This document shows, one piece after another, positions 44,861 through 53,424 of a stretch of 64,000 bases of DNA. How positions within the stretch are numbered: position 1 is the stretch's first letter; every line of letters starts with the position of its first letter. The position numbers and the translations under genes were made by a program. A model generated the notes under the pieces. That model was not told the DNA's origin and made no database searches. It saw only the letters and a program-made list of their open reading frames with translations. Origin of the DNA: an uncultured Alistipes sp. (GTDB lineage Bacteria; Bacteroidota; Bacteroidia; Bacteroidales; Rikenellaceae); contig CAPXWY010000001.1 in NCBI GenBank assembly GCA_948736885.1, forward strand, positions 186,001 through 250,000, given 5' to 3'.

Positions 44861-46543
44861 ATGAAACATCTGACATACATAAGCATCCTGCTCGGAACGA
44901 TGGCCCTGGCCGCCTGTACCGACGACAAGACGAACGCCCCGTTCGGACCGGACAGCAAGGAAATAACCATCGGAGCCGACGGAGGAACCCGCACGGTCCG
45001 CATAGCGTCGGACGATGCGTGGATCGCCACGACCGACGCGCCGTGGATCACCGTATCGCCTGCCAACGGCCGCGGAACAACGACCTGCCAACTGCTCATC
45101 GACTCGGCGCTGGTGGAGACGCCGCGCCAGGGCGTCATCCGCTTTCAGAACCAACAATCGCGCGACAACCAGGAAATAACGGTGAAGCAAGACGGCTACG
45201 CCTATGCCATCACGCTGGAAGAACCGGAAATATCGGTCGAAAACTTCGCGACGCTGGACGAACGCTACTTCGACGTGAAGGTGAAAACCAACGTAGACTT
45301 CAATGTAGCCATCCCCGACACGACGGGCTGGCTCCAATATGACAGCTACAAGGTGAACATCGACCGCGGAATCCGCCCGCGCGAAGTGACCGTACGCTTC
45401 AAATGGAACATCAGCTCGATTCCGAGAATCCGCAAAGCCGAAATCTCGTTCCTGCCGAAAGGGAACGTGACGCTCGACCAACAGGACAAACTGCGCGTAG
45501 AACAGAAAGCGGCGGAGAAAATCAAAGAAAACACCCGCGAAGGCGACTCGGTGGCGCTGCTGGGCGTAAACCGCTCGCTGAACTCGTGGCGCAACGTATG
45601 GGACGCCTCCGAAAGCATGGACAACTGGGAAGGCGTGGTCCTGTGGGAAGAAAACATGGAAGGCTACACCCCTGAAAAAGCCGGACGTGTAAAATCGGCC
45701 TCTTTCTCGTTCTTCACCACCAAGGAAGGCATACCGTTTGAAATACAATACCTGACGGCGGCCGAAGAAATCACCTTCTTCAGCAACTCCAACACCCACA
45801 TGCTGAGCCTGAACACGGGCGATGCGATTACGAAACTGCCGCAACTCAAACGCCTGACCATCTCGGGCTACGGATTGACGGAGCTGCACCCGGACTTCAA
45901 GAACCTGAAGAGCCTTGAATATCTGGACCTGAGCAGCAACTCCTTCCAGAAACTGCCCTCGATACTGACGAAAGAAAACATGCCCAAGCTGCATACGCTG
46001 ATCATGAACGCCAATCAACGCAGCTTGGTTTACGACCTGAGCAACTCGGTGACGACCGACATCGGAGGTCTGATCGAAGAACCGGAATTCCCGCGCCATC
46101 TGCTTGAATGGGAACTCGACACGCTGAGGCTGTCGGTAAACTACCTGCAAGGCTCGCTCCCGTCGTTCGGCACGGCCGACGCACCACAGAACGGCTGGAC
46201 GGAATTCTACACGGAAGCCGACATAGACAACTCGGCCAACGACAAAGGTGTGGACACGCTGCCGAGAAGCCTGATAGGCACTCCGAAAGTGATGGCCCGC
46301 ACGAAATTCTTTGCCATCAACCTGAACCGCATGACCGGAGAACTGCCCTACTGGCTGCTCTACCACCCGGCGCTGAACTGGTGGGTGCCTGAAATCCTGA
46401 TATTCAACCAGGAAGGAATCGACGCGAACGGCCGGACCGCCGGATTCAGCAACGAACCGGTCAACATGAACTACTACTATGATTTCTACCCGACGAAAAC
46501 CCGGCCCTCGGACGAACGGGAAGAAACAAACACGACACGATGA
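44861..46543 (+). CDS. BACON-domain plus leucine-rich-repeat lipoprotein
   Basis: A 560-residue predicted surface lipoprotein with lipobox LAAC (Cys 19) followed by TDDK. Residues about 30-115 form a BACON-type beta domain (ITIGADGGTRTVRIASDDAWI…ITVSPANGRGTTTCQL…QEITVKQDGY). A second beta domain follows to about 210. LRR units (LKRLTISGYGLTELHPDF, LKSLEYLDLSSNSFQKLPSIL, LRLSVNYLQGSLPSF) then fill residues about 320-480. BACON domains bind glycans or mucin-like targets in some proteins, but this is not general. It overlaps the S8 protease gene by 4 nt (ATGA), so the two are translationally coupled. Confidence 0.8.
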   Translation: MKHLTYISILLGTMALAACTDDKTNAPFGPDSKEITIGADGGTRTVRIASDDAWIATTDAPWITVSPANGRGTTTCQLLIDSALVETPRQGVIRFQNQQSRDNQEITVKQDGYAYAITLEEPEISVENFATLDERYFDVKVKTNVDFNVAIPDTTGWLQYDSYKVNIDRGIRPREVTVRFKWNISSIPRIRKAEISFLPKGNVTLDQQDKLRVEQKAAEKIKENTREGDSVALLGVNRSLNSWRNVWDASESMDNWEGVVLWEENMEGYTPEKAGRVKSASFSFFTTKEGIPFEIQYLTAAEEITFFSNSNTHMLSLNTGDAITKLPQLKRLTISGYGLTELHPDFKNLKSLEYLDLSSNSFQKLPSILTKENMPKLHTLIMNANQRSLVYDLSNSVTTDIGGLIEEPEFPRHLLEWELDTLRLSVNYLQGSLPSFGTADAPQNGWTEFYTEADIDNSANDKGVDTLPRSLIGTPKVMARTKFFAINLNRMTGELPYWLLYHPALNWWVPEILIFNQEGIDANGRTAGFSNEPVNMNYYYDFYPTKTRPSDEREETNTTR

Positions 46544-48579
46544 TGAAAAACACGCTATACGGAATGATGGCGGGCCTGCTGCTGGTGCTGGCGGCCTGCA
46601 CGACCGACCCGCATACGGACCCGAACACGCAAGGCCCGGGAACACAACCGGCGACGGCGGGCGAACTGCTGGTCAAATTCGACCCCTATGTGAGCGAAAT
46701 CCTGGAACGCGCGACGGCGAAAACCCGCAACGGCGAAGCCGCGACGCGCTCGGGAATCCTCACGGTAGACGAAGTGCTGGAGCTCGCGGGCGGCTATGAA
46801 ATCGAACGCGTATTCCCGGTGAACGCACGCACCGAAGCGAAGACCCGGAATGCGGGCCTGCATCTGTGGTACGTAATCCGCTTCGACGGCGACCGCACGG
46901 AGAAAGAAGTGGCGGAACAACTCGCGCAACTGGGCGAAGTGCAGAAAGTGAGCCTGAACCACACGATCAAACGAGCCTACGACGCCAAGAAAAAAGCCAA
47001 GCCGCTGGACCTTGAAACCCTCCGCGCGATGGCGCTGAAGACCCGGGCGGCGGACTTCCCCTACAACGACCCGCAGCTGCCGGCCCAATGGCACCTGATA
47101 AACCATGGCGACCTGTTCCAGAAAGACGGCGTGAGCAAGTCGATAGCGGGAGCCGACGTACAATGCGAAGAAGCGTGGGACCTCTCGACGGGCGACCCGT
47201 CGATCATCGTCGCGATACTGGACGAAGGAGTATGTCTGACCCACCCCGACCTGAAAGAGAACCTGTGGGTGAACGAAGACGAAATCGAAAACTCCAACAA
47301 AGACAACGACGGCAACGGCTATGCGGGAGACCGCCACGGCTACAACTTTGTGACCGGCTCGGGCCGCATCACGTGGGACGACGCCTATGACACGGGCCAC
47401 GGCTCGCATGTGGCAGGCGTAATAGCGGCCCGGAACAACAACGGCGAAGGCATCAGCTCGATAGCGGGCGGCACGGCCGAAAAACCGGGCGTGAAAATCA
47501 TGAGCTGCCAGATATTCTCGGGCAACACGGAACCCAACGCCCTGGCGACGGTACGCGCAATCAAATACGCCGCCGACAACGGAGCCGTCATCCTGCAATG
47601 CAGCTGGGGCTACACCTCGGGCCTTGCCAACGGCTACGAATGGCAGCCGGCCTTCACGACCGAAGAACAATGGGCCGAAAACCGCCCCCTGGAACAAGAA
47701 GCCCTGGACTACTTCGTCCACAACGCGGGCTCGCCCAACGGCCCCATCGACGGAGGTCTGGCGATTTTTGCGGGCGGCAACGAAACCGCACCGATGGCGG
47801 GATTCCCGGGAGCGGCCGAAATGTGCATCGCCGTATCGGCCACGGCGGCCGACTACACCCCGGCTGTCTACACGAACTACGGCCCCGGCACCACGATAGC
47901 AGCCCCGGGCGGCGACCAAGACTACTACTATGAATACGGCGAGGGCGCAGACCGCGGAAAAACGGGCAGCGTACTGTCGGCGCTTCCCTACACCGTGAGC
48001 GAAAGCGGCTACGGCTACATGGAAGGCACCTCGATGGCCTGCCCCCATGTGTCGGGCGTAGCGGCGCTGGGCCTGTCGTATGCGTTCCAACTGCGCAAAC
48101 ATTTCACGGCCGAAGAATTCAAGCAGCTGCTCTACGAAACGGTGACCCCCATCGACCAATACATGACGGGCCGCAAGCTCTACTGCCGCTACACGACGGA
48201 CTTGGGCACGGTACACCCCAGCCAGATGCTCCTCTCGGACTACCACAAACAAATGGGAGCCGGGCAAGTGAACGCCACGAAACTGCTGAACGCGATTAAC
48301 GGCAAAGGCACGCAGGTGAAGTTCCCCAACCTTTATGTACCGCTGGACGGAAACGTGACGGTGACACCGGGCAACTACTTCATAAACGGCGAACAACTGA
48401 CCTACACGGTGACCATCGACGACACGACGGTGGCGACGGCAACCGTAGAGGGCAACAAACTGGTTGTCAAAGGAACGAAAGCAGGCGCGACGACGGCGAA
48501 GATTGCTACGTCGAACGGCGAAACGCAGACTTTCCGCATCACGGTCCGCAAGGGCGCGAACGGCAACGGCTGGCTCTAA
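46540..48579 (+). CDS. Subtilisin-family (S8) serine protease, lipoprotein
   Basis: A 679-residue predicted cell-surface or periplasmic protease. Lipobox LVLAAC (Cys 20), then a fervidolysin-type pro-region (GELLVKFDPYVSEIL…LWYVIRFDGDRTEKEVAEQLAQ). The peptidase has a complete triad: Asp in VAILDEGV (228), His in DTGHGSHVAGVIA (287) and Ser in EGTSMACPHVSG (498), with the oxyanion Asn in FAGGNE. A C-terminal Ig-like beta domain of about 90 residues follows (YVPLDGNVTVTPGNYF to RITVRKG). It is the only degradative enzyme in the SusCD cluster. The Cys-TTDP start is less acidic than its neighbours, so surface display is less sure. Confidence 0.93.
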   Translation: MMKNTLYGMMAGLLLVLAACTTDPHTDPNTQGPGTQPATAGELLVKFDPYVSEILERATAKTRNGEAATRSGILTVDEVLELAGGYEIERVFPVNARTEAKTRNAGLHLWYVIRFDGDRTEKEVAEQLAQLGEVQKVSLNHTIKRAYDAKKKAKPLDLETLRAMALKTRAADFPYNDPQLPAQWHLINHGDLFQKDGVSKSIAGADVQCEEAWDLSTGDPSIIVAILDEGVCLTHPDLKENLWVNEDEIENSNKDNDGNGYAGDRHGYNFVTGSGRITWDDAYDTGHGSHVAGVIAARNNNGEGISSIAGGTAEKPGVKIMSCQIFSGNTEPNALATVRAIKYAADNGAVILQCSWGYTSGLANGYEWQPAFTTEEQWAENRPLEQEALDYFVHNAGSPNGPIDGGLAIFAGGNETAPMAGFPGAAEMCIAVSATAADYTPAVYTNYGPGTTIAAPGGDQDYYYEYGEGADRGKTGSVLSALPYTVSESGYGYMEGTSMACPHVSGVAALGLSYAFQLRKHFTAEEFKQLLYETVTPIDQYMTGRKLYCRYTTDLGTVHPSQMLLSDYHKQMGAGQVNATKLLNAINGKGTQVKFPNLYVPLDGNVTVTPGNYFINGEQLTYTVTIDDTTVATATVEGNKLVVKGTKAGATTAKIATSNGETQTFRITVRKGANGNGWL

Positions 48580-48587
48580 AAACGAAG

Positions 48588-49400
48588 ATGCTCCGGAACG
48601 GCCGCATAATGTATCTGTGTCTGGCGACACTCTGGCTGGCACTGCCGGCGCAGCTGCAAGCCCAATGGGTGACGCACCTTACGCGGGAAAAACTGGACAG
48701 CCTGGCGAACCCGGCGACGGCGGCGGGCGGCGAGACGATGCGCTTCGACACGCGCCGAATCGAAACGCCCGAACTGCACGAAGACGGCACGCCGACGACC
48801 TACACCTACCGCTGGCACAACGACGGAAAAGAACCGCTGGTGGTGACGCGGATACAGACGAGCTGCGGCTGTGCGAAAGCGAAGCACGACAAACGCCCCG
48901 TACCGGCGGGCGGGCAAGGCGAAATAAAAGTAACCTACCACCCCAAAGGCCACCCGGGCGACTTCCAACGGAAGATATTCGTCTACACGCAACTTTCGGA
49001 CACCCGGCCGACGGCCGTACTGGAACTGACGGGCCATGTGAAACCCTCGGCGCTGCCGACCCACGACTATGCCCATGCGATGGGCCCGCTGCTGCTGAAG
49101 CAACGGACGGTGCGGCTGGCAGGAGACCGGAAACAGACGGAACGGATAGAATGTCTCAATGCGGGCGAAAAACCGCTGAGACCGAGAGCCGACGGAGGAC
49201 TGCTGCCGAAATACCTGACGTTCGGATGCGAACCGGAAATACTGGAACCCGGCAAAACGGGAGACCTGGTAATCCGACTCGACCCGGAACAAGCCCCGGA
49301 AACGCTGCCGGAACGGATTCCGATACTGCTTGAGGGACTGACGCTGCCGCCGAGCCAACGGATGCTTGAAGTAAGAATCGGAACGGGCACGGCGGAGTGA
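48588..49400 (+). CDS. DUF1573-domain exported protein
   Basis: A 270-residue exported protein with a signal peptide ending near AQLQAQ and no lipobox. The DUF1573 part is at about residues 65-155 (YRWHNDGKEPLVVTRIQTSCGCAKAKHDKRPVPAGGQGEIKVTYHPKG, quoted in parts), with the typical SCGC pair. A second, weaker beta domain follows. DUF1573 folds like an immunoglobulin domain and often appears as extra binding modules in Bacteroidetes; function unknown. It starts 8 nt after the protease, so it is in the same unit. A later in-frame ATG at 48609 is a possible alternative start. Confidence 0.8.
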   Translation: MLRNGRIMYLCLATLWLALPAQLQAQWVTHLTREKLDSLANPATAAGGETMRFDTRRIETPELHEDGTPTTYTYRWHNDGKEPLVVTRIQTSCGCAKAKHDKRPVPAGGQGEIKVTYHPKGHPGDFQRKIFVYTQLSDTRPTAVLELTGHVKPSALPTHDYAHAMGPLLLKQRTVRLAGDRKQTERIECLNAGEKPLRPRADGGLLPKYLTFGCEPEILEPGKTGDLVIRLDPEQAPETLPERIPILLEGLTLPPSQRMLEVRIGTGTAE

Positions 49401-49731
49401 GCCGCGGGAAAGCGGTATCGAATGCCGACGAACCGAAACGGGAATGAAACCGGAAACAGATTCTTCGCTTCGCTCAGAATGACAAGGCTTTGAGCGACGA
49501 GACTTGCTCGAAATGGGAGACATGCGAATGAACGGCAGTCGAAGCGGGAAGAAGACGTTCAGACGAAGTTTGGTGCAGAAAGAGAGAATAGAATGACGGA
49601 ACTCTGCCCGAAATGGCAAGGCTTCGTTTTGAATGACGACCCTCCGACGGACAATCGGGCACCTCACCGAAAACCGGACATCGGCCCCGGGCAAAAGGAA
49701 ACGACAAAAACAAAAAACAGATAGAAGACAA
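49401..49731 (+). other. Repeat-like non-coding gap before the lipocalin-like gene
   Basis: No credible gene. It contains the 27-nt dispersed repeat at 49457-49483, followed by degenerate versions of the same words (GAAATGG-AGACATG, CCGAAATGGCAAGGC, GAATGAC). It may include the promoter of the next gene, but no clean box is seen. Confidence 0.45.
49457..49483 (+). repeat. 27-nt dispersed repeat, copy B
   Basis: CAGATTCTTCGCT followed by T and CGCTCAGAATGAC; one mismatch from the copy at 17984-18010. Confidence 0.7.
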
Positions 49732-50178
49732 ATGAAAAATCTTTGGAAAATCGCCCTCCTCTCGCTGGCGCTGGCCATCTGCGGAGCCTGCAACGATGAC
49801 GACGAGACAGACACCCCGCTGACACCCAATGCCAACAACATAGCAGGAACGTGGCAACTGACGCAATTCGACGGCGCGACGCTGGCCGAAGGGAGTTACG
49901 TCTATGTCGAATTCATCCGCAAGGATATGAAGTTCGAGATGTATCAGAACCTGGACAGCTTCCTGCCGCGCATACTAACGGGCGAATTCAACATCCTGGA
50001 AGAAGAAGGCCAAGGCACGGTTATCCGCGGCGAATATGACCACTCTGGGGGCGACTGGCAGCATGTCTACCGAATCGACGAATTCACGGCCGAACGGATG
50101 GTCTGGACGGCGGTGGACGACCCGCAAGATGTATCGGTATACGAACGGTGCGCGGGAATACCGGAAGACCTGGAATAA
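49732..50178 (+). CDS. Small lipocalin-like lipoprotein
   Basis: A 148-residue predicted lipoprotein: lipobox AICGAC (Cys 20) followed by NDDDETD, a strong surface-export-like acidic patch. The mature part starts with NIAGTWQLTQFDG, the opening strand typical of lipocalin-like Bacteroidetes proteins, and continues as a small beta-barrel (GEFNILEEEGQGTVIRGEYD). It could bind a small hydrophobic ligand; no specific function is known. Separated from the DUF1573 gene by 331 bp, so it may be its own unit. A long terminator hairpin follows. Confidence 0.7.
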   Translation: MKNLWKIALLSLALAICGACNDDDETDTPLTPNANNIAGTWQLTQFDGATLAEGSYVYVEFIRKDMKFEMYQNLDSFLPRILTGEFNILEEEGQGTVIRGEYDHSGGDWQHVYRIDEFTAERMVWTAVDDPQDVSVYERCAGIPEDLE

Positions 50179-50200
50179 CAAACGTCAACCGTCCATATAC

Positions 50201-50256
50201 AAAACTTCATCCGGCATTTAAGAGGAAGCTCTCAACAAAATGCCGGATGAAGTTTT
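50201..50256. terminator. Long bidirectional hairpin
   Basis: A perfect 19-bp stem (AAAACTTCATCCGGCATTT with its complement at 50238-50256) and an 18-nt loop. A and T runs on both sides let it act in both directions. Confidence 0.8.
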
Positions 50257-50285
50257 GACTATTTTACTTGGACTCTTACTCTGAT

Positions 50286-50396
50286 TCAGGCTATCAATTC
50301 CACGTGATTGCCCTCCGGGGCGGCAATGGCACTTTCATAGTACCCGTCGTCCGTAAAATCTCGGTTTGCTCAAGATAGTGCAATCGTCCACCGCTC
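50286..50396 (-). pseudogene. C-terminal remnant of a VOC (glyoxalase-like) protein
   Basis: The minus-strand frame reads ERWTIALS, stop, then ANRDFTDDGYYESAIAAPEG and NHVELIA before a stop at 50286-50288. The pattern DGYYES…PEGNHVELI is the usual last strand and metal-ligand Glu of VOC-family proteins. The internal TGA (50370-50372) and the missing first domain show that it is dead. Confidence 0.5.
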
Positions 50397-50403
50397 TTAA
50401 TCG

Positions 50404-51054
50404 CTACTTGCTGTTTCCCTCCAGCCATTGAGCCCTGCGCAAATCGGGCAAATGCCTGATCGAAAAACTCTCGAAATCAGCGTCGAAACCGTCGCCGTCG
50501 GGGCTGGCTCCCATTACCCCGACCATGACAGGGCGATTGTCCTGCAACCAAGCGTTGCGCATCATTGCGTACTCCTTGTCATCAAAAGAATAGAAAATTT
50601 CCACCGCATCGAGCCTACGGACAGCCTTTATCCATACGAACGGCACGGGCTTGTCCAAAGGTATGATGCTCCAATCGCTTGTGCGATGAGTTACCACGGT
50701 GCTGAGGTTGTATTGCCCGTCCACGAACTCGATACCAGCCTTGATATAATTTTCGTGGTCGGTACGCAACATCAGCCCCGACTGGTCGAAACGGGTCTTA
50801 TAGTCACCCGATATTTTCACCTTGACCTCAAATTCCCCGCCGCGCAAGGTGTACAAAAACGGGGCATCGTCCACGGTAAACCCATAATGGGATATGCGCC
50901 AGTAATCGGTTCGGGGAGTGACACGCATCGAAAGCGAACCCTCTTCGATTTCCCATTGTTCCGGCTCATTGAACCACTGCATTTTTTCCAATGACTGCGC
51001 CATGCAGGCGGCCGAAGCGGCAATCATCGCTCCGCTCAAAAACAACTTTTTCAT
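50404..51054 (-). CDS. DUF1349-family exported protein
   Basis: A 216-residue exported protein: signal peptide MKKLFLSGAMIAASAACMAQ, then a concanavalin-like beta-sandwich of the DUF1349 family (FNEPEQWEIEEGSLSMRVTPRTDYWR, quoted in parts; DQSGLMLRTDHENYIKAGIEF; FYSFDDKEYAMMRNAWL; VGVMGASPDGDGFDADFESF). The family is related to yeast Ree1 and to sugar-binding lectin folds; activity is not established. The ATG at 51052-51054 is preferred over the earlier frame start since it begins the signal peptide. Divergent from the LuxR-type regulator at 51274, which may control it (inference from position). Confidence 0.8.
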   Translation of the reverse strand: MKKLFLSGAMIAASAACMAQSLEKMQWFNEPEQWEIEEGSLSMRVTPRTDYWRISHYGFTVDDAPFLYTLRGGEFEVKVKISGDYKTRFDQSGLMLRTDHENYIKAGIEFVDGQYNLSTVVTHRTSDWSIIPLDKPVPFVWIKAVRRLDAVEIFYSFDDKEYAMMRNAWLQDNRPVMVGVMGASPDGDGFDADFESFSIRHLPDLRRAQWLEGNSK

Positions 51055-51203
51055 TTCCAAATATTTAATAACACCCAAAGGACCCGGCAGGAATTTCCGG
51101 CAACCAACGAACCGGCCGAAATATCTATGTTCACGACGCTTTCAACCCTGGCTTCGGACGGCATTTTACTTTTCGCTTATGATGAATAACCATTCCCAAT
51201 ATT

Positions 51204-51211
51204 TATCTTTG
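51204..51211 (+). promoter_or_regulatory. -7 box of the LuxR-type regulator gene
   Basis: TATCTTTG, exact match, about 62 nt upstream of the ATG. No matching TTTG at the right distance. Confidence 0.45.
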
Positions 51212-51273
51212 CAAAGCTAAAGTATTGTTGCATACCATGCAATGATTACAAATAACCATTTTATTGCCGGCGA

Positions 51274-52029
51274 ATGGACCCCAAAGATAGATTGAACAAG
51301 GAATTTTCCGCCCAGAACTTTGCGGCAAAACACCCCTATGCGGAAATGCTGGACCGATACAAGGAAATGGCTCGCAACTATGCGCGCATGGAAAATGCCG
51401 TTGCCGTATTGAGCGATTTACGCACCGATGCAAGCTACATCTATTACGGCGGATTTTCACGAATGCTGAGAACGGGCAAATGCGAAAAAGAAGGCGAAGT
51501 ACCTTCCATCTGGGAAGAGGAAATCTTCAAACTTATTCATCCAGATGACCTGGCCGACAAACACTTGCAAGAACTCCGCTTTTTCCATTTTGTCAAACGC
51601 CAGCCCAAAAAGAAACGCAGCGACTATTATTTGACAAGCAAACTCCGCATGAAAAACGATACGAATAACTATATACCCGTACTGCATCGAATGTTCTATG
51701 TTCCTGCACCCTCCGACGAGACTTTGTGGCTGGCTTTATGCCTTTATAGCCCTCTGCCATTCGACATTCCATCCAAATGTCTGATAATCAATTCTGTCAA
51801 TGGACAGACGACCGAACTGGGCAAACAACATGACACAAAAATACTGTCCGTCAGAGAAAAACAAGTTTTGAACCTCATAGACAAAGGTTCGACGAGCAAA
51901 GAAATAGCCGGAACGCTCTCTATCAGCATCCATACGGTCAGCCGGCATCGACAAGGGATTTTAGCCAAATTACAGGTGAAGAACTCCATCGAAGCCTGTC
52001 GGATAGCAAAAGATTTGAAACTGATATGA
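51274..52029 (+). CDS. LuxR-type HTH transcription regulator
   Basis: A 251-residue protein with an N-terminal sensory region that has PAS-like features (YIYYGGFSRMLRTGK, LIHPDDLADKHLQEL). The C-terminal LuxR DNA-binding domain is SVREKQVLNLIDKGSTSKEIAGTL and ISIHTVSRHRQGILAKLQVKN, quoted in parts. It has no receiver Asp region, so it is a single-component regulator. AT-richer than its neighbours. Target genes are unknown; the divergent DUF1349 gene is the nearest candidate. It ends 14 nt before a bidirectional terminator shared with ssb. Confidence 0.85.
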   Translation: MDPKDRLNKEFSAQNFAAKHPYAEMLDRYKEMARNYARMENAVAVLSDLRTDASYIYYGGFSRMLRTGKCEKEGEVPSIWEEEIFKLIHPDDLADKHLQELRFFHFVKRQPKKKRSDYYLTSKLRMKNDTNNYIPVLHRMFYVPAPSDETLWLALCLYSPLPFDIPSKCLIINSVNGQTTELGKQHDTKILSVREKQVLNLIDKGSTSKEIAGTLSISIHTVSRHRQGILAKLQVKNSIEACRIAKDLKLI

Positions 52030-52043
52030 CAGGCCGACAAAAA

Positions 52044-52073
52044 AAGGAAAGACTTCGCTGAAAGTCTTTCCTT
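52044..52073. terminator. Bidirectional terminator between the LuxR-type gene and ssb
   Basis: A perfect 12-bp stem AAGGAAAGACTT/AAGTCTTTCCTT around a 6-nt loop, with A and T runs on the two sides. Confidence 0.88.
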
Positions 52074-52099
52074 AATATATAGGTATAAGCGCAACCGAA

Positions 52100-52615
52100 T
52101 CAGAACGGCAAATCGTCGGGATCGTCGGCAGGCATGGACGGAGCCGGAGCAGGCTGGGGCTGAGGTGCGGCCTGCGGAGCGGTGGACTGAACCGGAGCCG
52201 CTGCGGCGGGAGCGGCCTGCGACTGAGTGTAGGGTGCGGACGCGGGAGCCTGCCCGTAAGAAGCGCTGTCGGAAGCGGAATTGTCGCTGCGCCGCCCGAG
52301 CAGATTCATGGTATCGGCGAGAATCTCGGTAGTGAACCGCTTGTTATTGTCCTTGTCCATCCAATCGCGGGTACGCAAACGCCCCTCGATATAAATCTGA
52401 GACCCCTTGTGGACGTAACGGTCGACGACGTCGGCCAAACCGCGCCACAAAGTGACGGTATGCCACTCGGTATGCTCGCGCGTCTCGTTGGCCTGGCGGT
52501 CGAAGAGCCGCTCGGTGGTGGCGAGCCGCAAACGGGCGACCTTGACACCGCCCTCCGTAGTACGGACCTCGGGGTCCATACCGACGTTACCGATAAGAAT
52601 GACCTTATTGACCAT
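52100..52615 (-). CDS. ssb: Single-stranded DNA-binding protein
   Basis: A 171-residue protein with an N-terminal OB fold (MVNKVILIGNVGMDPEVR, TEWHTVTLWRGLADVVDRYV, GSQIYIEGRLRTRDW), a Pro/Ala/Gln-rich disordered tail and the acidic tip DDPDDLPF that recruits replication and repair partners. The start is two bases past the end of punA, so ssb, punA and lpxK are read together on the minus strand. Confidence 0.97.
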   Translation of the reverse strand: MVNKVILIGNVGMDPEVRTTEGGVKVARLRLATTERLFDRQANETREHTEWHTVTLWRGLADVVDRYVHKGSQIYIEGRLRTRDWMDKDNNKRFTTEILADTMNLLGRRSDNSASDSASYGQAPASAPYTQSQAAPAAAAPVQSTAPQAAPQPQPAPAPSMPADDPDDLPF

Positions 52616-52617
52616 GG

Positions 52618-53424
52618 CTACAACTCTTTAATCATACGACGGAACAATAACTGCATCTTGACCCCGGCCTTCTTGCCCTGCAACTGCACGTCCTCGTGGT
52701 CGCCGATCTCGTCGGAGAGCCCGCAATTGGTGATGACGGAGACACCGAAGACGGGGATGGACATGTGCCGGGCGACGATGACTTCGGGCACGGTGGACAT
52801 ACCGGCAGCATCGCCGCCGATGGCCTTGAAATAACGATACTCGGCCTGGGTCTCGAACGTAGGACCCGTGCCGCCGACGTAGACGCCGTACTGGAGCTTG
52901 ATACCCTCCTGCTCGGCGATGGCGGTGGCGCGGGCGATGAGCCCCTTGTCGTAACAATTGTGCATATCGGGAAAACGCGGCCCGAGCTCGGCGAGGTTAG
53001 GCCCGATGAGAGGGTTGGGCATGAGGTTGATATGGTCGGTGATGACCATCAAATCGCCGACGCGGAACGAAGTGTTGATACCGCCGGAAGCGTTGGAGAC
53101 GAACAACACGCGGATACCCAACTGCTGCATGACGCGCACGGGAAAAGTGACCTGCTGCATGGAATACCCCTCGTAAAAATGGAACCTGCCCTGCATGGCG
53201 ACAACGCGCCGCCCCTCGAGCAAGCCGAAAATCATCCGCCCTTTGTGTCCCTCGACCGTGGAGACGGGAAAACCGGGAATCTGCTTGTAATCGAGCGAAA
53301 ACCGAGCATCGATCTGCTCGGCGAAATCCCCGAGTCCGGTACCCAGAATAATCCCTGCCTCGGGCTGGAACCCGGAAGTCTGCTCCCGGATCCAAGCGGC
53401 TGTCTGTTTAATTTCCTCGAACAT
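52618..53424 (-). CDS. punA: Purine-nucleoside phosphorylase
   Basis: Splits purine nucleosides with phosphate in salvage. The 268-residue trimeric-type enzyme has the phosphate-binding GTGLGD, EGHKGRMIFG and QGRFHFYEGY blocks, and SNASGGINTSFRVGDLMVITDHINL and GVYVGGTGPTFETQAEYR (quoted in parts). The base-binding end VFGVSVITNCG is also present. Its start overlaps the end of lpxK by 17 nt, which suggests translational coupling. Confidence 0.96.
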   Translation of the reverse strand: MFEEIKQTAAWIREQTSGFQPEAGIILGTGLGDFAEQIDARFSLDYKQIPGFPVSTVEGHKGRMIFGLLEGRRVVAMQGRFHFYEGYSMQQVTFPVRVMQQLGIRVLFVSNASGGINTSFRVGDLMVITDHINLMPNPLIGPNLAELGPRFPDMHNCYDKGLIARATAIAEQEGIKLQYGVYVGGTGPTFETQAEYRYFKAIGGDAAGMSTVPEVIVARHMSIPVFGVSVITNCGLSDEIGDHEDVQLQGKKAGVKMQLLFRRMIKEL

